DNA from: an uncultured Solimonas sp.
GTDB lineage: Bacteria; Pseudomonadota; Gammaproteobacteria; Nevskiales; Nevskiaceae
DNA length: 33,548 nt
Assembly (NCBI GenBank): GCA_946478985.1
Contig: CAMLDZ010000028.1
Coordinates: 1-33,548, forward strand
Reading direction: 5' to 3'
The notes beneath the pieces are model-generated. The model saw only the letters and a list, made by a program, of their open reading frames with translations. It did no database searches and was not told the DNA's origin. The stretch's first letter is position 1; each line of letters opens with the position of its first letter. The position numbers were made by a program, and so were the translations under genes. Shown piece after piece: positions 1 through 6,898 of the stretch.

Positions 1-1061
1 CCGTAGTTCAGCTTCTCATCCATGTTGTCCTGGTAGTACCGGTCACGGACGAAGAACGCCGACGGAACGACGTTATACGGCGTGTTGATGTTGGTCAGCA
101 CGGTCGGGCGGAACTGCTGCACGAAGGCGTCCGCCACGATCGTATCGGTGGCCTGATAGGTCAGGCGCAGACCCGGCGCCGACATGCGCTCGTCGGCATA
201 CTCTTCCAGACCGCGATCGATGATGAGATGGCGGCGCAGATCGAGACCGTTGGCGGTGTCCATCACGCGGAAGAACAGCAGCTGGCCCCAGGCGATCGTC
301 TGATTACCCAGGCGCGCCGTCAGATTGCCGCTGTTGTACTGCAGGAAGAACGCCGGCAGGTCGACCATGTAGTTCTTGTCCGACCACTCGAACAGGAACG
401 GGTTCTTCTTGCCGTCGATCGACAGGCCCATGTAGTTCGGCTTGCCGCGATGATTGGCATCCGTACCGCCCTGGATGCCGCCGTTGATGTTCGCGTAATC
501 GCGCGCATCGAACTCGGAATAGCCCAGCTGACCCGGGTCATAGACGGCGCGGACGCGCGAGACCAGCGACCAGTCGCTGCCCCACGAAATCGTCGGCGTC
601 GCCTCGAAGCGGAGCAGATGGTAGTTCATCGTCGGCTTTTCGGTCTTGATCGGTCGCGTCACCGTGTCAGCCGTGCCGATGTAGTTCGTGACGCCGCGCT
701 GCTGCAGCGGGCCGACAGCGGACAGGTCGATGCCGAGGAAGCCCAGCGCACCCGTGGGCGCCAGCAGATTATTCAGCGCCGACGGCGTCAGCGGCGTGGC
801 CCACCCCAAAACCGGATTACCCGCCTGGCGGTTGACGGGCGTGTCGTTGAATGGGTTCGTGGTGTGGTTCTGCGTGTTCTGCTTGCCCGTGGTTTTATAG
901 GCTGCTTCCACACGCAGCAAGCCGTTCATCGAGAACGTGCCGCCGAGGAAGTTGCCTTCGGACGCTGCGTCGAAATCCTCCTGCGCATGAACATTCCCGC
1001 ACGCCAAGGCCGCGCACAGGGCCACAGGACAAATTTTGAATATGCCGGTACGGCTAATCAT
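1..1061 (-). CDS. DUF1302 family exported protein, 3' end beyond the window
   Basis: My minus-strand translation from ATG at 1061 is open for all 353 codons to the left edge, so the C-terminus is missing. A Sec signal peptide (residues 1-27, hydrophobic core, ending VHAQ before EDFDAAS) is followed by a polar, aromatic-rich sequence with alternating residues. Stretches such as NYHLLRFEATPTISWGSDW, DPGQLGYSEFDARDY and ARLGNQTIAWGQLLFFRVMD match the DUF1302 pattern as I know it: large proteins, probably outer-membrane beta-barrels, found next to DUF1329 genes. A strong GAGGAGGGGAG ribosome site precedes the ATG. It is the third gene of the minus-strand operon and a diverged paralogue of the protein at 12391-14241. 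Its transport role and its barrel fold are inferred, not shown. Confidence 0.85.
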   Translation of the reverse strand, partial: MISRTGIFKICPVALCAALACGNVHAQEDFDAASEGNFLGGTFSMNGLLRVEAAYKTTGKQNTQNHTTNPFNDTPVNRQAGNPVLGWATPLTPSALNNLLAPTGALGFLGIDLSAVGPLQQRGVTNYIGTADTVTRPIKTEKPTMNYHLLRFEATPTISWGSDWSLVSRVRAVYDPGQLGYSEFDARDYANINGGIQGGTDANHRGKPNYMGLSIDGKKNPFLFEWSDKNYMVDLPAFFLQYNSGNLTARLGNQTIAWGQLLFFRVMDTANGLDLRRHLIIDRGLEEYADERMSAPGLRLTYQATDTIVADAFVQQFRPTVLTNINTPYNVVPSAFFVRDRYYQDNMDEKLNY

Positions 1062-1098
1062 GACTCCCCTCCTCTCTGTCTCGCTGTCAATGCAAGTT

Positions 1099-1124
1099 CT
1101 GCGGCTATGCACAATGCACCGCAG
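1099..1124 (-). other. Intra-operon hairpin between YCF48-like and DUF1302 genes
   Basis: CTGCGG at 1099-1104 pairs with CCGCAG at 1119-1124. Inside the loop a 4-bp TGCA/TGCA pairing can extend the stem. There is no U-tract in the transcript direction, so this is more likely an mRNA-stability or processing element than a terminator. Confidence 0.35.
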
Positions 1125-1147
1125 TCACTCACTAAAGCTGTAACTCT

Positions 1148-2119
1148 TTATGGAACCACCTGAATGATCCGGCCGGAATGTCCGACCGCGATGACGGTCG
1201 CGCTGGCTCCCACCGCGCGCGGGGTCTGATACCACGCCACCGGGATGTCGATCTCGTTCAGCGGCGTCCAGCTGGCACCCGCGTTGTTGCTGACCAGCAT
1301 GGCGCGCATGCCGGTGACGACCACACGTCCGCCCACGGCGATGTCCACGCCCAGAAGATTGGCCTCGGTGCCGGAGGTTTCGTCGGTCCACTTGCGGCCG
1401 CCGTCGACCGACTTGAGGATGCGCCCGCTCTGGCCCACTGCGAAGCCGATCGGCTTACCCTGGTCGTCCAGGCCCAGACGCAGTGCGAAGATGGATGACG
1501 CGCCCTCTTCTGCCGGATGCACGGGCTGCCAGGTCGAGCATCCATCGCTGGAGCGCAGGATCAGGCCGAATTCGCCGGCCGCGATGCACTGGTTGCTCTC
1601 ACCCACCTGCACCGTGTAGATGTGCGGCTCAGCACCCGTCGGGATCAGCGACGGCCAGTCTGGCGCCGTCGAGGTCCAGGTTTTGCCGCCGTCGGACGAC
1701 TTCAGCATCGTGCCGAATTCTCCGACCGCAGCCGCCGTACCCTGCGAGTTCACGCTGACCGAAAGCAGGCGTGATTTGGAACCGCTGTCCACCGCGGTCC
1801 ATTGCCCGGCCGACTGCTCCACCAGCACCGTGCCAAGCTGGCCAACGGCAATGCCGTAGGATCCGCGACGATCGACGCCCAAGAGCGACAACTGCGTGGC
1901 CTTTTGCTCGACGCGCTTCCATGTTGCGCCGCCGTCCGTGGTCTCGGCGATGACCCCACCTGCGCCTACCGCCAAGCCTTTTTGACCTTCGAAGCTCAGG
2001 CCAAAAAACGCATCGTGGGGCGTGCCCGTGCCGATGATCTTGACCTGATTTGCTGCAGCGATCGCCGTACCCGCGGCAAGCACCGCCCCCAACGCCAGAA
2101 TCTTGACTGCACCCTTCAT
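1148..2119 (-). CDS. YCF48/BNR-repeat exported beta-propeller protein (copy 1)
   Basis: The protein has 323 residues. I chose ATG 2119 over the longer open frame because a Sec signal peptide (MKGAVKILALGAVLAAGTAIAA) starts there and GAGAGA lies just upstream. The mature part repeats the BNR/Asp-box motif S/T-x-D-G-G-x-T-W at about residues 60-67, 141-148, 190-197 and 237-244, with a degenerate copy (SNNAGASW) near 277. Each is preceded by AVG-x-x-G strands, giving a YCF48/HCF136-like propeller. In plants and cyanobacteria that fold is a photosystem II assembly factor; here, in an apparently non-photosynthetic bacterium, it is more likely a periplasmic scaffold for the neighbouring envelope proteins. 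It lies between DUF1329 (89 nt upstream) and DUF1302 (86 nt downstream). Its role in the module is inferred. Confidence 0.85.
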   Translation of the reverse strand: MKGAVKILALGAVLAAGTAIAAANQVKIIGTGTPHDAFFGLSFEGQKGLAVGAGGVIAETTDGGATWKRVEQKATQLSLLGVDRRGSYGIAVGQLGTVLVEQSAGQWTAVDSGSKSRLLSVSVNSQGTAAAVGEFGTMLKSSDGGKTWTSTAPDWPSLIPTGAEPHIYTVQVGESNQCIAAGEFGLILRSSDGCSTWQPVHPAEEGASSIFALRLGLDDQGKPIGFAVGQSGRILKSVDGGRKWTDETSGTEANLLGVDIAVGGRVVVTGMRAMLVSNNAGASWTPLNEIDIPVAWYQTPRAVGASATVIAVGHSGRIIQVVP

Positions 2120-2141
2120 TTGTTCTCTCTCGAACCCGTAA

Positions 2142-2170
2142 CTTCCCGCTCCGGACTCCGGAGCGGGAAG
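2142..2170 (-). repeat. Perfect 14-bp-arm inverted repeat at the DUF1329/YCF48 junction
   Basis: CTTCCCGCTCCGGA at 2142-2155 is the exact reverse complement of 2157-2170, with one base between. In RNA it folds into a very stable GC-rich hairpin 23 nt before the YCF48-like start. No U-run follows in the transcribed (minus) direction. A hairpin of the same stem length lies at the equivalent junction of the second operon (15654-15683). Confidence 0.8.
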
Positions 2171-2208
2171 CCACATTACGGCCGAAACGCTTTTGCGTTC
2201 TTAGTTTT

Positions 2209-3600
2209 TTACACCGCGCCGAGGCGCGCGATGGCCGCCTGCGTCAGGTACTTCTCGTACACCGCGTTCTCGTCCGGGAACTCGAACTGGGTGCGATAGC
2301 CGCCCTTGATCTCCTTCACTTGGGTCAGAAGACTCATGCGCTTGGACTGGAAGTCCTGAATGTGCACGAAGGTCCACGACCAGTGCGGAGCACCGTTCTT
2401 GTCGTTCCATGCGGCCTTGCCGTCGACCTTCTGGCCGAAGCAGCCTTCGACCTGCTTCCAGATCTGGCCACGACGGTCATAGGTGATGTAGCCGGCGAGC
2501 ATGCCGTTGCGGACGTCCATCCACATGCGCTTCTTGCCGACCGGCGCGCGCGGATAACCCGTCGGCTCCGCCTCGACGATGATGGTCTCCGGGACCAGCT
2601 CCATCACCGTATCCATGAAGGTCTGACCCTTCGGACCGCCGTGACGGCCGGTTTCCCAGTTCGGATGACGACCGCCGTACCAGTTGCCATTCATCGGCAC
2701 CAGATGCGGTTCGCGACCGACGACCTTGTAGTTACCCCAGGTCAGCATCGGATCGCCGGCGCCCCAGGCGTCGGAGAGGAACAGCGTGATGCCCGGAACG
2801 AGCGGCTCGAAGCGCTGGTTGGCCGGGAACTGACGAATGCGACGGAACTGCGGCAGGTAGCCATAGAGATCCGGCAGCTGGCGCTGGTCGTACTTCCACG
2901 GGCAGAGGAACGAGGCACCGGCCTGTTCGTTCGGCGCCGTGAACCAGACCGACTGGTAGCGCAGCATGTCCTTCTTGCCCTGGAACACCTTCTCCTTGCC
3001 GGTACGGCAGGTAGCGTTCAGCTCGACCCACGAGAAGTCGTAGGTGTAGGCCGGCGTGCCATCCGGGTTGATGTCGAAGCTGCGGACCGCGTACTGCGAA
3101 ACGTCGTGGCGGCCCCAGCTCAGGGTGATGTTGGCAACCGCTTCCTGCGCGGTCTTGGGGTCCGGGAACGGGTTGCCGCCGATCCACGGTCCGCCGGTAG
3201 CGGCTTCCACGACGTTGCCGTTGGCGTCGAACTTGGCCTTGCCGGCGTTGGCAAGCGTGGCCTTGTAATACTCCGACGGGAACAGCTTGCTCGGATCGGT
3301 CGTCGTCGGCCCGATCTTGATCTTGCGACCCTGCTTGAGGACCTGGTCGTACATGATCGGGTCCATCAGGTGCTTGACCGCCTCGACATTGGCCGAGGTG
3401 ATGGTGTCGCCGACCTTGACCTTGCCCTTGGTATTGGCTTCGATCGAGATCAGTTCATCCGGGTAAGCCTTGGACACGTCGGCGCCCTTGGCAACGAGCG
3501 GCCAGAGAGGCGCGAGGACGCCGGTCGCCATGCTGCCCTTGGCCATCCGGTCCATGAATGTTCTGCGGCTGTAGTCGAAATCATATTTTTTGATGCGCAT
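2209..3600 (-). CDS. DUF1329 family protein with Tat signal (copy 1)
   Basis: The protein has 463 residues, a usual length for DUF1329. The N-terminus holds a twin-arginine motif, SRRTFMD at residues 11-17, followed by a weakly hydrophobic stretch to about residue 40 that ends AKGAD, so export through the Tat pathway is predicted. The rest shows DUF1329 features: PFPDPKTAQEAVANI, an aromatic-rich middle (LPDLYGYLPQFRRIRQFP) and a C-terminal half with RMWMDVRNG and WSWTFVHIQDFQSKRMSLL. A strong AGGAGGA site lies 8 nt before the ATG. DUF1329 proteins are thought to be periplasmic or outer-membrane lipid-handling partners of DUF1302; the actual ligand is unknown. It is the first gene of the operon, behind a leader of about 320 nt with an operator-like dyad over its promoter. 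Confidence 0.9.
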   Translation of the reverse strand: MRIKKYDFDYSRRTFMDRMAKGSMATGVLAPLWPLVAKGADVSKAYPDELISIEANTKGKVKVGDTITSANVEAVKHLMDPIMYDQVLKQGRKIKIGPTTTDPSKLFPSEYYKATLANAGKAKFDANGNVVEAATGGPWIGGNPFPDPKTAQEAVANITLSWGRHDVSQYAVRSFDINPDGTPAYTYDFSWVELNATCRTGKEKVFQGKKDMLRYQSVWFTAPNEQAGASFLCPWKYDQRQLPDLYGYLPQFRRIRQFPANQRFEPLVPGITLFLSDAWGAGDPMLTWGNYKVVGREPHLVPMNGNWYGGRHPNWETGRHGGPKGQTFMDTVMELVPETIIVEAEPTGYPRAPVGKKRMWMDVRNGMLAGYITYDRRGQIWKQVEGCFGQKVDGKAAWNDKNGAPHWSWTFVHIQDFQSKRMSLLTQVKEIKGGYRTQFEFPDENAVYEKYLTQAAIARLGAV

Positions 3601-3704
3601 CGCAACTTCCTCCTGAGATACCGCCCGTTAATGGTTATCGGGAAAGGTCTCGCGGCCGCATGGACCTGCCGCCTTTCCCAAGTGGCGTGTTCGTACAGTT
3701 TCTA

Positions 3705-3721
3705 CGGCGTACGGTACGCCG
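3705..3721. promoter_or_regulatory. 17-bp palindrome in the DUF1329 leader
   Basis: CGGCGTACGGTACGCCG reads as two perfect 8-bp arms around one central base. It sits about 105 nt upstream of the DUF1329 start and about 200 nt downstream of the predicted promoter. It could be a protein-binding site or an RNA hairpin. Confidence 0.45.
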
Positions 3722-3920
3722 GCACACCTGCTGCCGTCACGCGGTTTCGCTCGCCCAGAAGACGAGATTCGAACCGAACTGGAGCCGTGAGAGGGGTAAC
3801 GGGGATCGAGAGCATCGCGTGCTCGCCGCTACGGGCTGGGTACGACGATGTGACGGCATCTCGAAGGCTCTCCCCATGGCAATAATTTTATACCGCTTTT
3901 TAGTTTTGTTAACCCACTTA

Positions 3921-3938
3921 TGATATGGAACCATATCA
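3921..3938. promoter_or_regulatory. Operator-like dyad over the -10 of the DUF1329 operon
   Basis: TGATATGGAACCATATCA has two perfect 8-bp arms separated by 2 bp. It overlaps the predicted -10 (3930-3935), the typical place for a repressor such as TetR or MarR. Its arm spacing differs from the 19-bp motif found elsewhere in the window, so another regulator may bind it. Confidence 0.6.
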
Positions 3939-3957
3939 CCTACTTTGCGACTGTCAA
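3930..3957 (-). promoter_or_regulatory. Sigma-70-like promoter for the DUF1329-YCF48-DUF1302 operon
   Basis: On the minus strand a perfect TTGACA (-35, plus positions 3952-3957) is followed after 16 bp by TATGGT (-10, 3930-3935). Transcription would start near 3923 and give a leader of about 320 nt before the DUF1329 ATG at 3600. Confidence 0.55.
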
Positions 3958-4025
3958 GCACTAATCCACAGCCGCTAGACAGAACATCGTGGTTGCTGGC
4001 GCCTTTCCACATCGCATTGTAGTTT

Positions 4026-5015
4026 CTATAGACCACTATAGGCGCCGCGCGCAAGTTGTGCAGACTGATCCAGGGCCGCATCGAACTCGATTCGCAAGCG
4101 CTCGATCAGATCTGCGGTCGCCGGGATATCGTCGATCGATCCACAACCCTGCCCAGCCGACCAGATGTCGCGCCAGGCCTTGCCTTCAGAGCTGAGTTCC
4201 GCGCCCATGTCGATCTCGCCGTGATGCTGCAAGTGTGCGAGGTCGATGCCGTTGTCGATCAGGCTTTGTGCGATGAAGTTGGCGCTGACTCCGGAGATCT
4301 TGGGCGTGTAGACGATGCCGGCGGCGCGCGTCTTCAGGATCATCTGCTTGTACGCCTCGGACGACCGGCTTTCACGGGTGGCGATGAAGCGCGTACCGAT
4401 GCTGACCATGTCGGCGCCAGCGATCAGCGCAGCGGCAATCTGCGCGCCGGTCGAGATGGTTCCCGCCAGAATCAGCTTCTTGTCGGTGAGCTGCCGCAAC
4501 TCGTGCAGGAACGGAAAAGGGTGCAGCGTGCCGCCGTGTCCGCCGGCGCCGGCACAGACCGCGATGATGCCGTCTACGCCCGACGCCACCGCCTTCTCGG
4601 CCTGACGCAGGTTGACGACATCATGAAAGACGCGGCCGCCATAGCTGTGCACGGCGTCGACCACCTCGCGGACCGCGCCCAGCGAGGTGATCACCAGCGG
4701 CACGCGATGTTCGATGGTGACCTTGAGGTCGGCGTCGAGGCGACGGTTGGTTTTGTGCACGACCAGATTGACCGCGTGCAAGCCCAGCGAGCCGGCGCCG
4801 GGCAAGGGTCCTTCGGCGACGGCGGCTTCGATCTGCGACAGCCATTGCGCGTATCCCTCGGTCGTCCGCTGATTGAGGGCAGGAAATGCACCGACGATGC
4901 CGGCACGACAGGCCGCTATCACCAGCTCGGGCCCGGACGACAGGAACATCGGCGCGGCGATCGCCGGCAGTCGCAGCCGGCGCGGCTGCTGCGCGGGATT
5001 TTCTGAGGAACACAT
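4026..5015 (-). CDS. Nitronate monooxygenase-like FMN-dependent TIM-barrel protein
   Basis: The protein has 329 residues, the normal length for this family (2-nitropropane dioxygenase/NMO). Visible features are LPAIAAPMF near the start (residues 16-24), the glycine-rich AGAGGHGGT at 155-163 that binds FMN phosphate and carries the usual active-site histidine, AGTISTGAQIAAALIAGADMVSIGTRF at about 184-210, and a C-terminal GQGCGSIDDIP segment. Authentic NMOs oxidise nitronates, but many relatives beside acyl-CoA or steroid genes are poorly characterised oxidoreductases, so the substrate is uncertain. AAGGAG lies 11 nt upstream of the ATG. It is divergent from the thiolase operon and lies upstream of, but probably separate from, the DUF1329 operon. 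Confidence 0.88.
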   Translation of the reverse strand: MCSSENPAQQPRRLRLPAIAAPMFLSSGPELVIAACRAGIVGAFPALNQRTTEGYAQWLSQIEAAVAEGPLPGAGSLGLHAVNLVVHKTNRRLDADLKVTIEHRVPLVITSLGAVREVVDAVHSYGGRVFHDVVNLRQAEKAVASGVDGIIAVCAGAGGHGGTLHPFPFLHELRQLTDKKLILAGTISTGAQIAAALIAGADMVSIGTRFIATRESRSSEAYKQMILKTRAAGIVYTPKISGVSANFIAQSLIDNGIDLAHLQHHGEIDMGAELSSEGKAWRDIWSAGQGCGSIDDIPATADLIERLRIEFDAALDQSAQLARGAYSGL

Positions 5016-5329
5016 TGCGTCACGGACTCCTTAAAAGGTGATCGGTGCAAGGACGCCGAACGGTACCTGACCTGGCCAGCAGGCAGGCTGCATGTTGCCA
5101 TCCCCATCTGGCCACCCCCGATCGAGGGGGCCATACAGGCGCGCAATAATCAGTTGCAGCACGGATCTACATGGCGCCGACGCGGCGACCACAAGGCGCA
5201 GAGCAGGACGACGCCGGACGTCGGGACGCTGGTCTCGCGGCCTCTCCTCCATTCGTATGAGCCCGGCCCGGACGGCCGCGGACCGCTGTCTGGCTCGGCC
5301 TCCATCGACGTGGCCGGCGGCGTCGGCGA

Positions 5330-5335
5330 TATAAT
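5330..5335 (+). promoter_or_regulatory. -10 box of the thiolase operon
   Basis: TATAAT is a perfect consensus -10 with only a weak TCGACG-like -35 (19 bp spacing). Transcription would begin inside the adjacent dyad at 5337-5355, so a bound repressor would block initiation directly. Confidence 0.5.
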
Positions 5336-5336
5336 C

Positions 5337-5355
5337 GTATGGCACAATACCATCC
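5337..5355. promoter_or_regulatory. Putative MarR operator upstream of the thiolase operon
   Basis: GTATGGCACAATACCATCC is an imperfect dyad (ATGG/CCAT arms, 7 bp apart). Its reverse complement matches the site upstream of the MarR gene (8124-8142) at 15 of 19 positions. The preceding TAATCGTATGG is also found intact at the FadL-gene site (10329-10339). Confidence 0.65.
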
Positions 5356-5439
5356 CCTTATCGCCCGTTCTCAGGATTCTTGCCGCGGGCGTTGCTGCTT
5401 ACCCCCAACTTTCTTCCAGTTGGCAGGAGACCTAAAGAA

Positions 5440-6870
5440 ATGATTCGTCAGGCGACAGGCATCAAGGCGTTCGGCGCCTTCATCCCCCGTGCGCGCATGC
5501 CTCGCGGCCTCATCGCGGAAGCGCACTCCTGGGCTTTTCCGAGCCTGCGCGGCAAGGGCGAAAAGGCCATCTGCAGCTGGGACGAGGACGCGGTAACGCT
5601 CGCCGTCGAGGCTGCCCGCGACTGCCTCGGCAGCCTGCCCGGCGCCAAGCCAGGCACCGTGACGCTGGCTTCGACCACGGCACCGTTCTCGGACCTGCAG
5701 AACTCGGTGCTGATCGCCAGCGCTTTGCAGCTCGACCGATCAATCAACTGCGCCGACGCGTCCGGCTCCACCCGCGCCGGCTTGCGCGCACTGGCACAGG
5801 CGCTGAGCGGCACCGGGGATCAGCTGGTACTGGCTGCCGAGCGCCGCTCGGCCAAGCCGGCCAGCGCACAAGAGATGCAGTACGGCTCCGGCGCCGCGGC
5901 CGTGCTGACCGGCTCGGACGACCTGATCGCGCGCTTCCTCGGCAGCGAGGCGGTCAATGCCCCTTTCGTCGACCACTTCCGCCAGAGCGGCCAGAAGTAC
6001 GACTACAGCTGGGAAGAGCGCTGGATCCGCGACGAAGGCGTCTCCAAGCTGGCGCCGGCGGCCGTCAAGGCACTGCTGAAGAAGCTGGATCTCAGCGGCG
6101 ACAAGGTCGCCTGGTTCGGTCTGGCCGGCGCGCCAGGCGGCAGCGACAAGCTGGTCGCCAAGCTGCTGGGCATTGCGCCGGAACGCGTGCTGCCGGATCT
6201 GTCCGATTGCGTCGGCGACACCGGCACCGCGCACGGGCCGCTGCTGCTGGTGTCGGCACTGGAACGCGCCAAGCCGGGCGACATCATCGTCATCGCCAGC
6301 TTCGGCAATGGCGCTGAAGCGATCGCCTTCGAGATGCAGGAGCACCCGCGCCGCCCGGCGCGGGGCCTGGCCGCGTCGATCGCCGCCGGCGTGCAGGAGA
6401 AGTCGTACCTGAAGATGCTGTCGGCCGAGGGCGAGATCAAGCTCGACTGGGGCCCGCGTTCGGAAACCGAAATCAAGGCCGCGCTGACGCAGCTTTATCG
6501 CTCGTCCGACCAGGTGATGGGCTTCGTCGGCGGCCGCTGCAAGGCCTGCGGCGCCGTGCAGTTCCCGCGCCTGCCGAACTGCGTGCAGTGCGCCGCCACC
6601 GATTCGCAGGAGCCGGTCTCGCTGGCCGACGAGAAGGGCAAGGTCGCAACCTTCAGCACCGACTGGTTGCAGTTCTATCCGTCGCCGCCCCTGTATGTCG
6701 GTCTGGTGCAGTTCGACATCGGCGCGCGCGTGCTGATGGAGATCGTCGACGTCGCCGGCACCAGCGGCGTCGATGTCGGCACGCCGCTGCGCATGGTGTT
6801 TCGCGTCAAGGCACGCGACAACCTGCGCAACTTCAGCCGTTACTTCTGGAAGGCCGTTCCGGCCGCCTGA
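5440..6870 (+). CDS. HMG-CoA synthase-like protein fused to DUF35 zinc-ribbon/OB domain
   Basis: The protein has 476 residues. I chose ATG 5440 because GGCAGGAGA lies 9 nt upstream; the longer frame has no such site. Residues 1-340 have the thiolase-fold pattern of HMG-CoA synthase/KAS III (GIKAFGAFIPRARM, FGNGAEAIAFEM). At the position where such enzymes keep a catalytic Cys this one reads CADASGSTRAG (104-114), apparently Ser108 instead. Residues 358-476 are a DUF35 module: a zinc ribbon C367-x2-C370...C381-x2-C384, then an OB-fold. DUF35 proteins bridge thiolases and HMG-CoA synthases in archaea and support thiolase-like aldolases in actinobacterial steroid side-chain breakdown. With the adjacent thiolase it probably forms one complex; the acyl-CoA substrate is unknown. 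Confidence 0.85.
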   Translation: MIRQATGIKAFGAFIPRARMPRGLIAEAHSWAFPSLRGKGEKAICSWDEDAVTLAVEAARDCLGSLPGAKPGTVTLASTTAPFSDLQNSVLIASALQLDRSINCADASGSTRAGLRALAQALSGTGDQLVLAAERRSAKPASAQEMQYGSGAAAVLTGSDDLIARFLGSEAVNAPFVDHFRQSGQKYDYSWEERWIRDEGVSKLAPAAVKALLKKLDLSGDKVAWFGLAGAPGGSDKLVAKLLGIAPERVLPDLSDCVGDTGTAHGPLLLVSALERAKPGDIIVIASFGNGAEAIAFEMQEHPRRPARGLAASIAAGVQEKSYLKMLSAEGEIKLDWGPRSETEIKAALTQLYRSSDQVMGFVGGRCKACGAVQFPRLPNCVQCAATDSQEPVSLADEKGKVATFSTDWLQFYPSPPLYVGLVQFDIGARVLMEIVDVAGTSGVDVGTPLRMVFRVKARDNLRNFSRYFWKAVPAA

Positions 6871-6898
6871 TCCCACACTACATATTCGGAGTCACGTC

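Larger units (their letters stand above)
3601..4025. other. Intergenic region: long leader and promoter of the minus-strand DUF1329 operon
   Basis: I see no convincing gene here. It holds a TTGACA/TATGGT promoter (3930-3957) with a dyad (3921-3938) and a 17-bp palindrome (3705-3721) in the predicted 5' leader. An AT-rich patch at about 3880-3925 stands out in this GC-rich DNA. An open frame at 3737-4081 overlaps the end of the flavoprotein gene and lacks coding character. Confidence 0.6.
5016..5439. other. Intergenic region between divergent flavoprotein and thiolase operons
   Basis: No gene is supported. The right end carries a perfect TATAAT (5330-5335) directly followed by the 19-bp dyad at 5337-5355. 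A small CCCCC/GGGGG inverted repeat lies at 5115-5130. Short open frames on both strands (such as 5031-5345 minus) look like random GC-rich frames. Confidence 0.5.

Noticed and set aside
228..1163. A 311-codon plus-strand frame
   Set aside because: It is antisense to the DUF1302 fragment, whose signal peptide, ribosome site and family pattern are convincing.
2320..3885. A 521-codon plus-strand frame
   Set aside because: It is antisense to DUF1329 copy 1, with shadow-like composition.
5031..5345. A 104-codon minus-strand frame in the divergent region
   Set aside because: It is Arg/Pro-rich with no ribosome site, and its beginning overlaps the promoter and operator of the thiolase operon.
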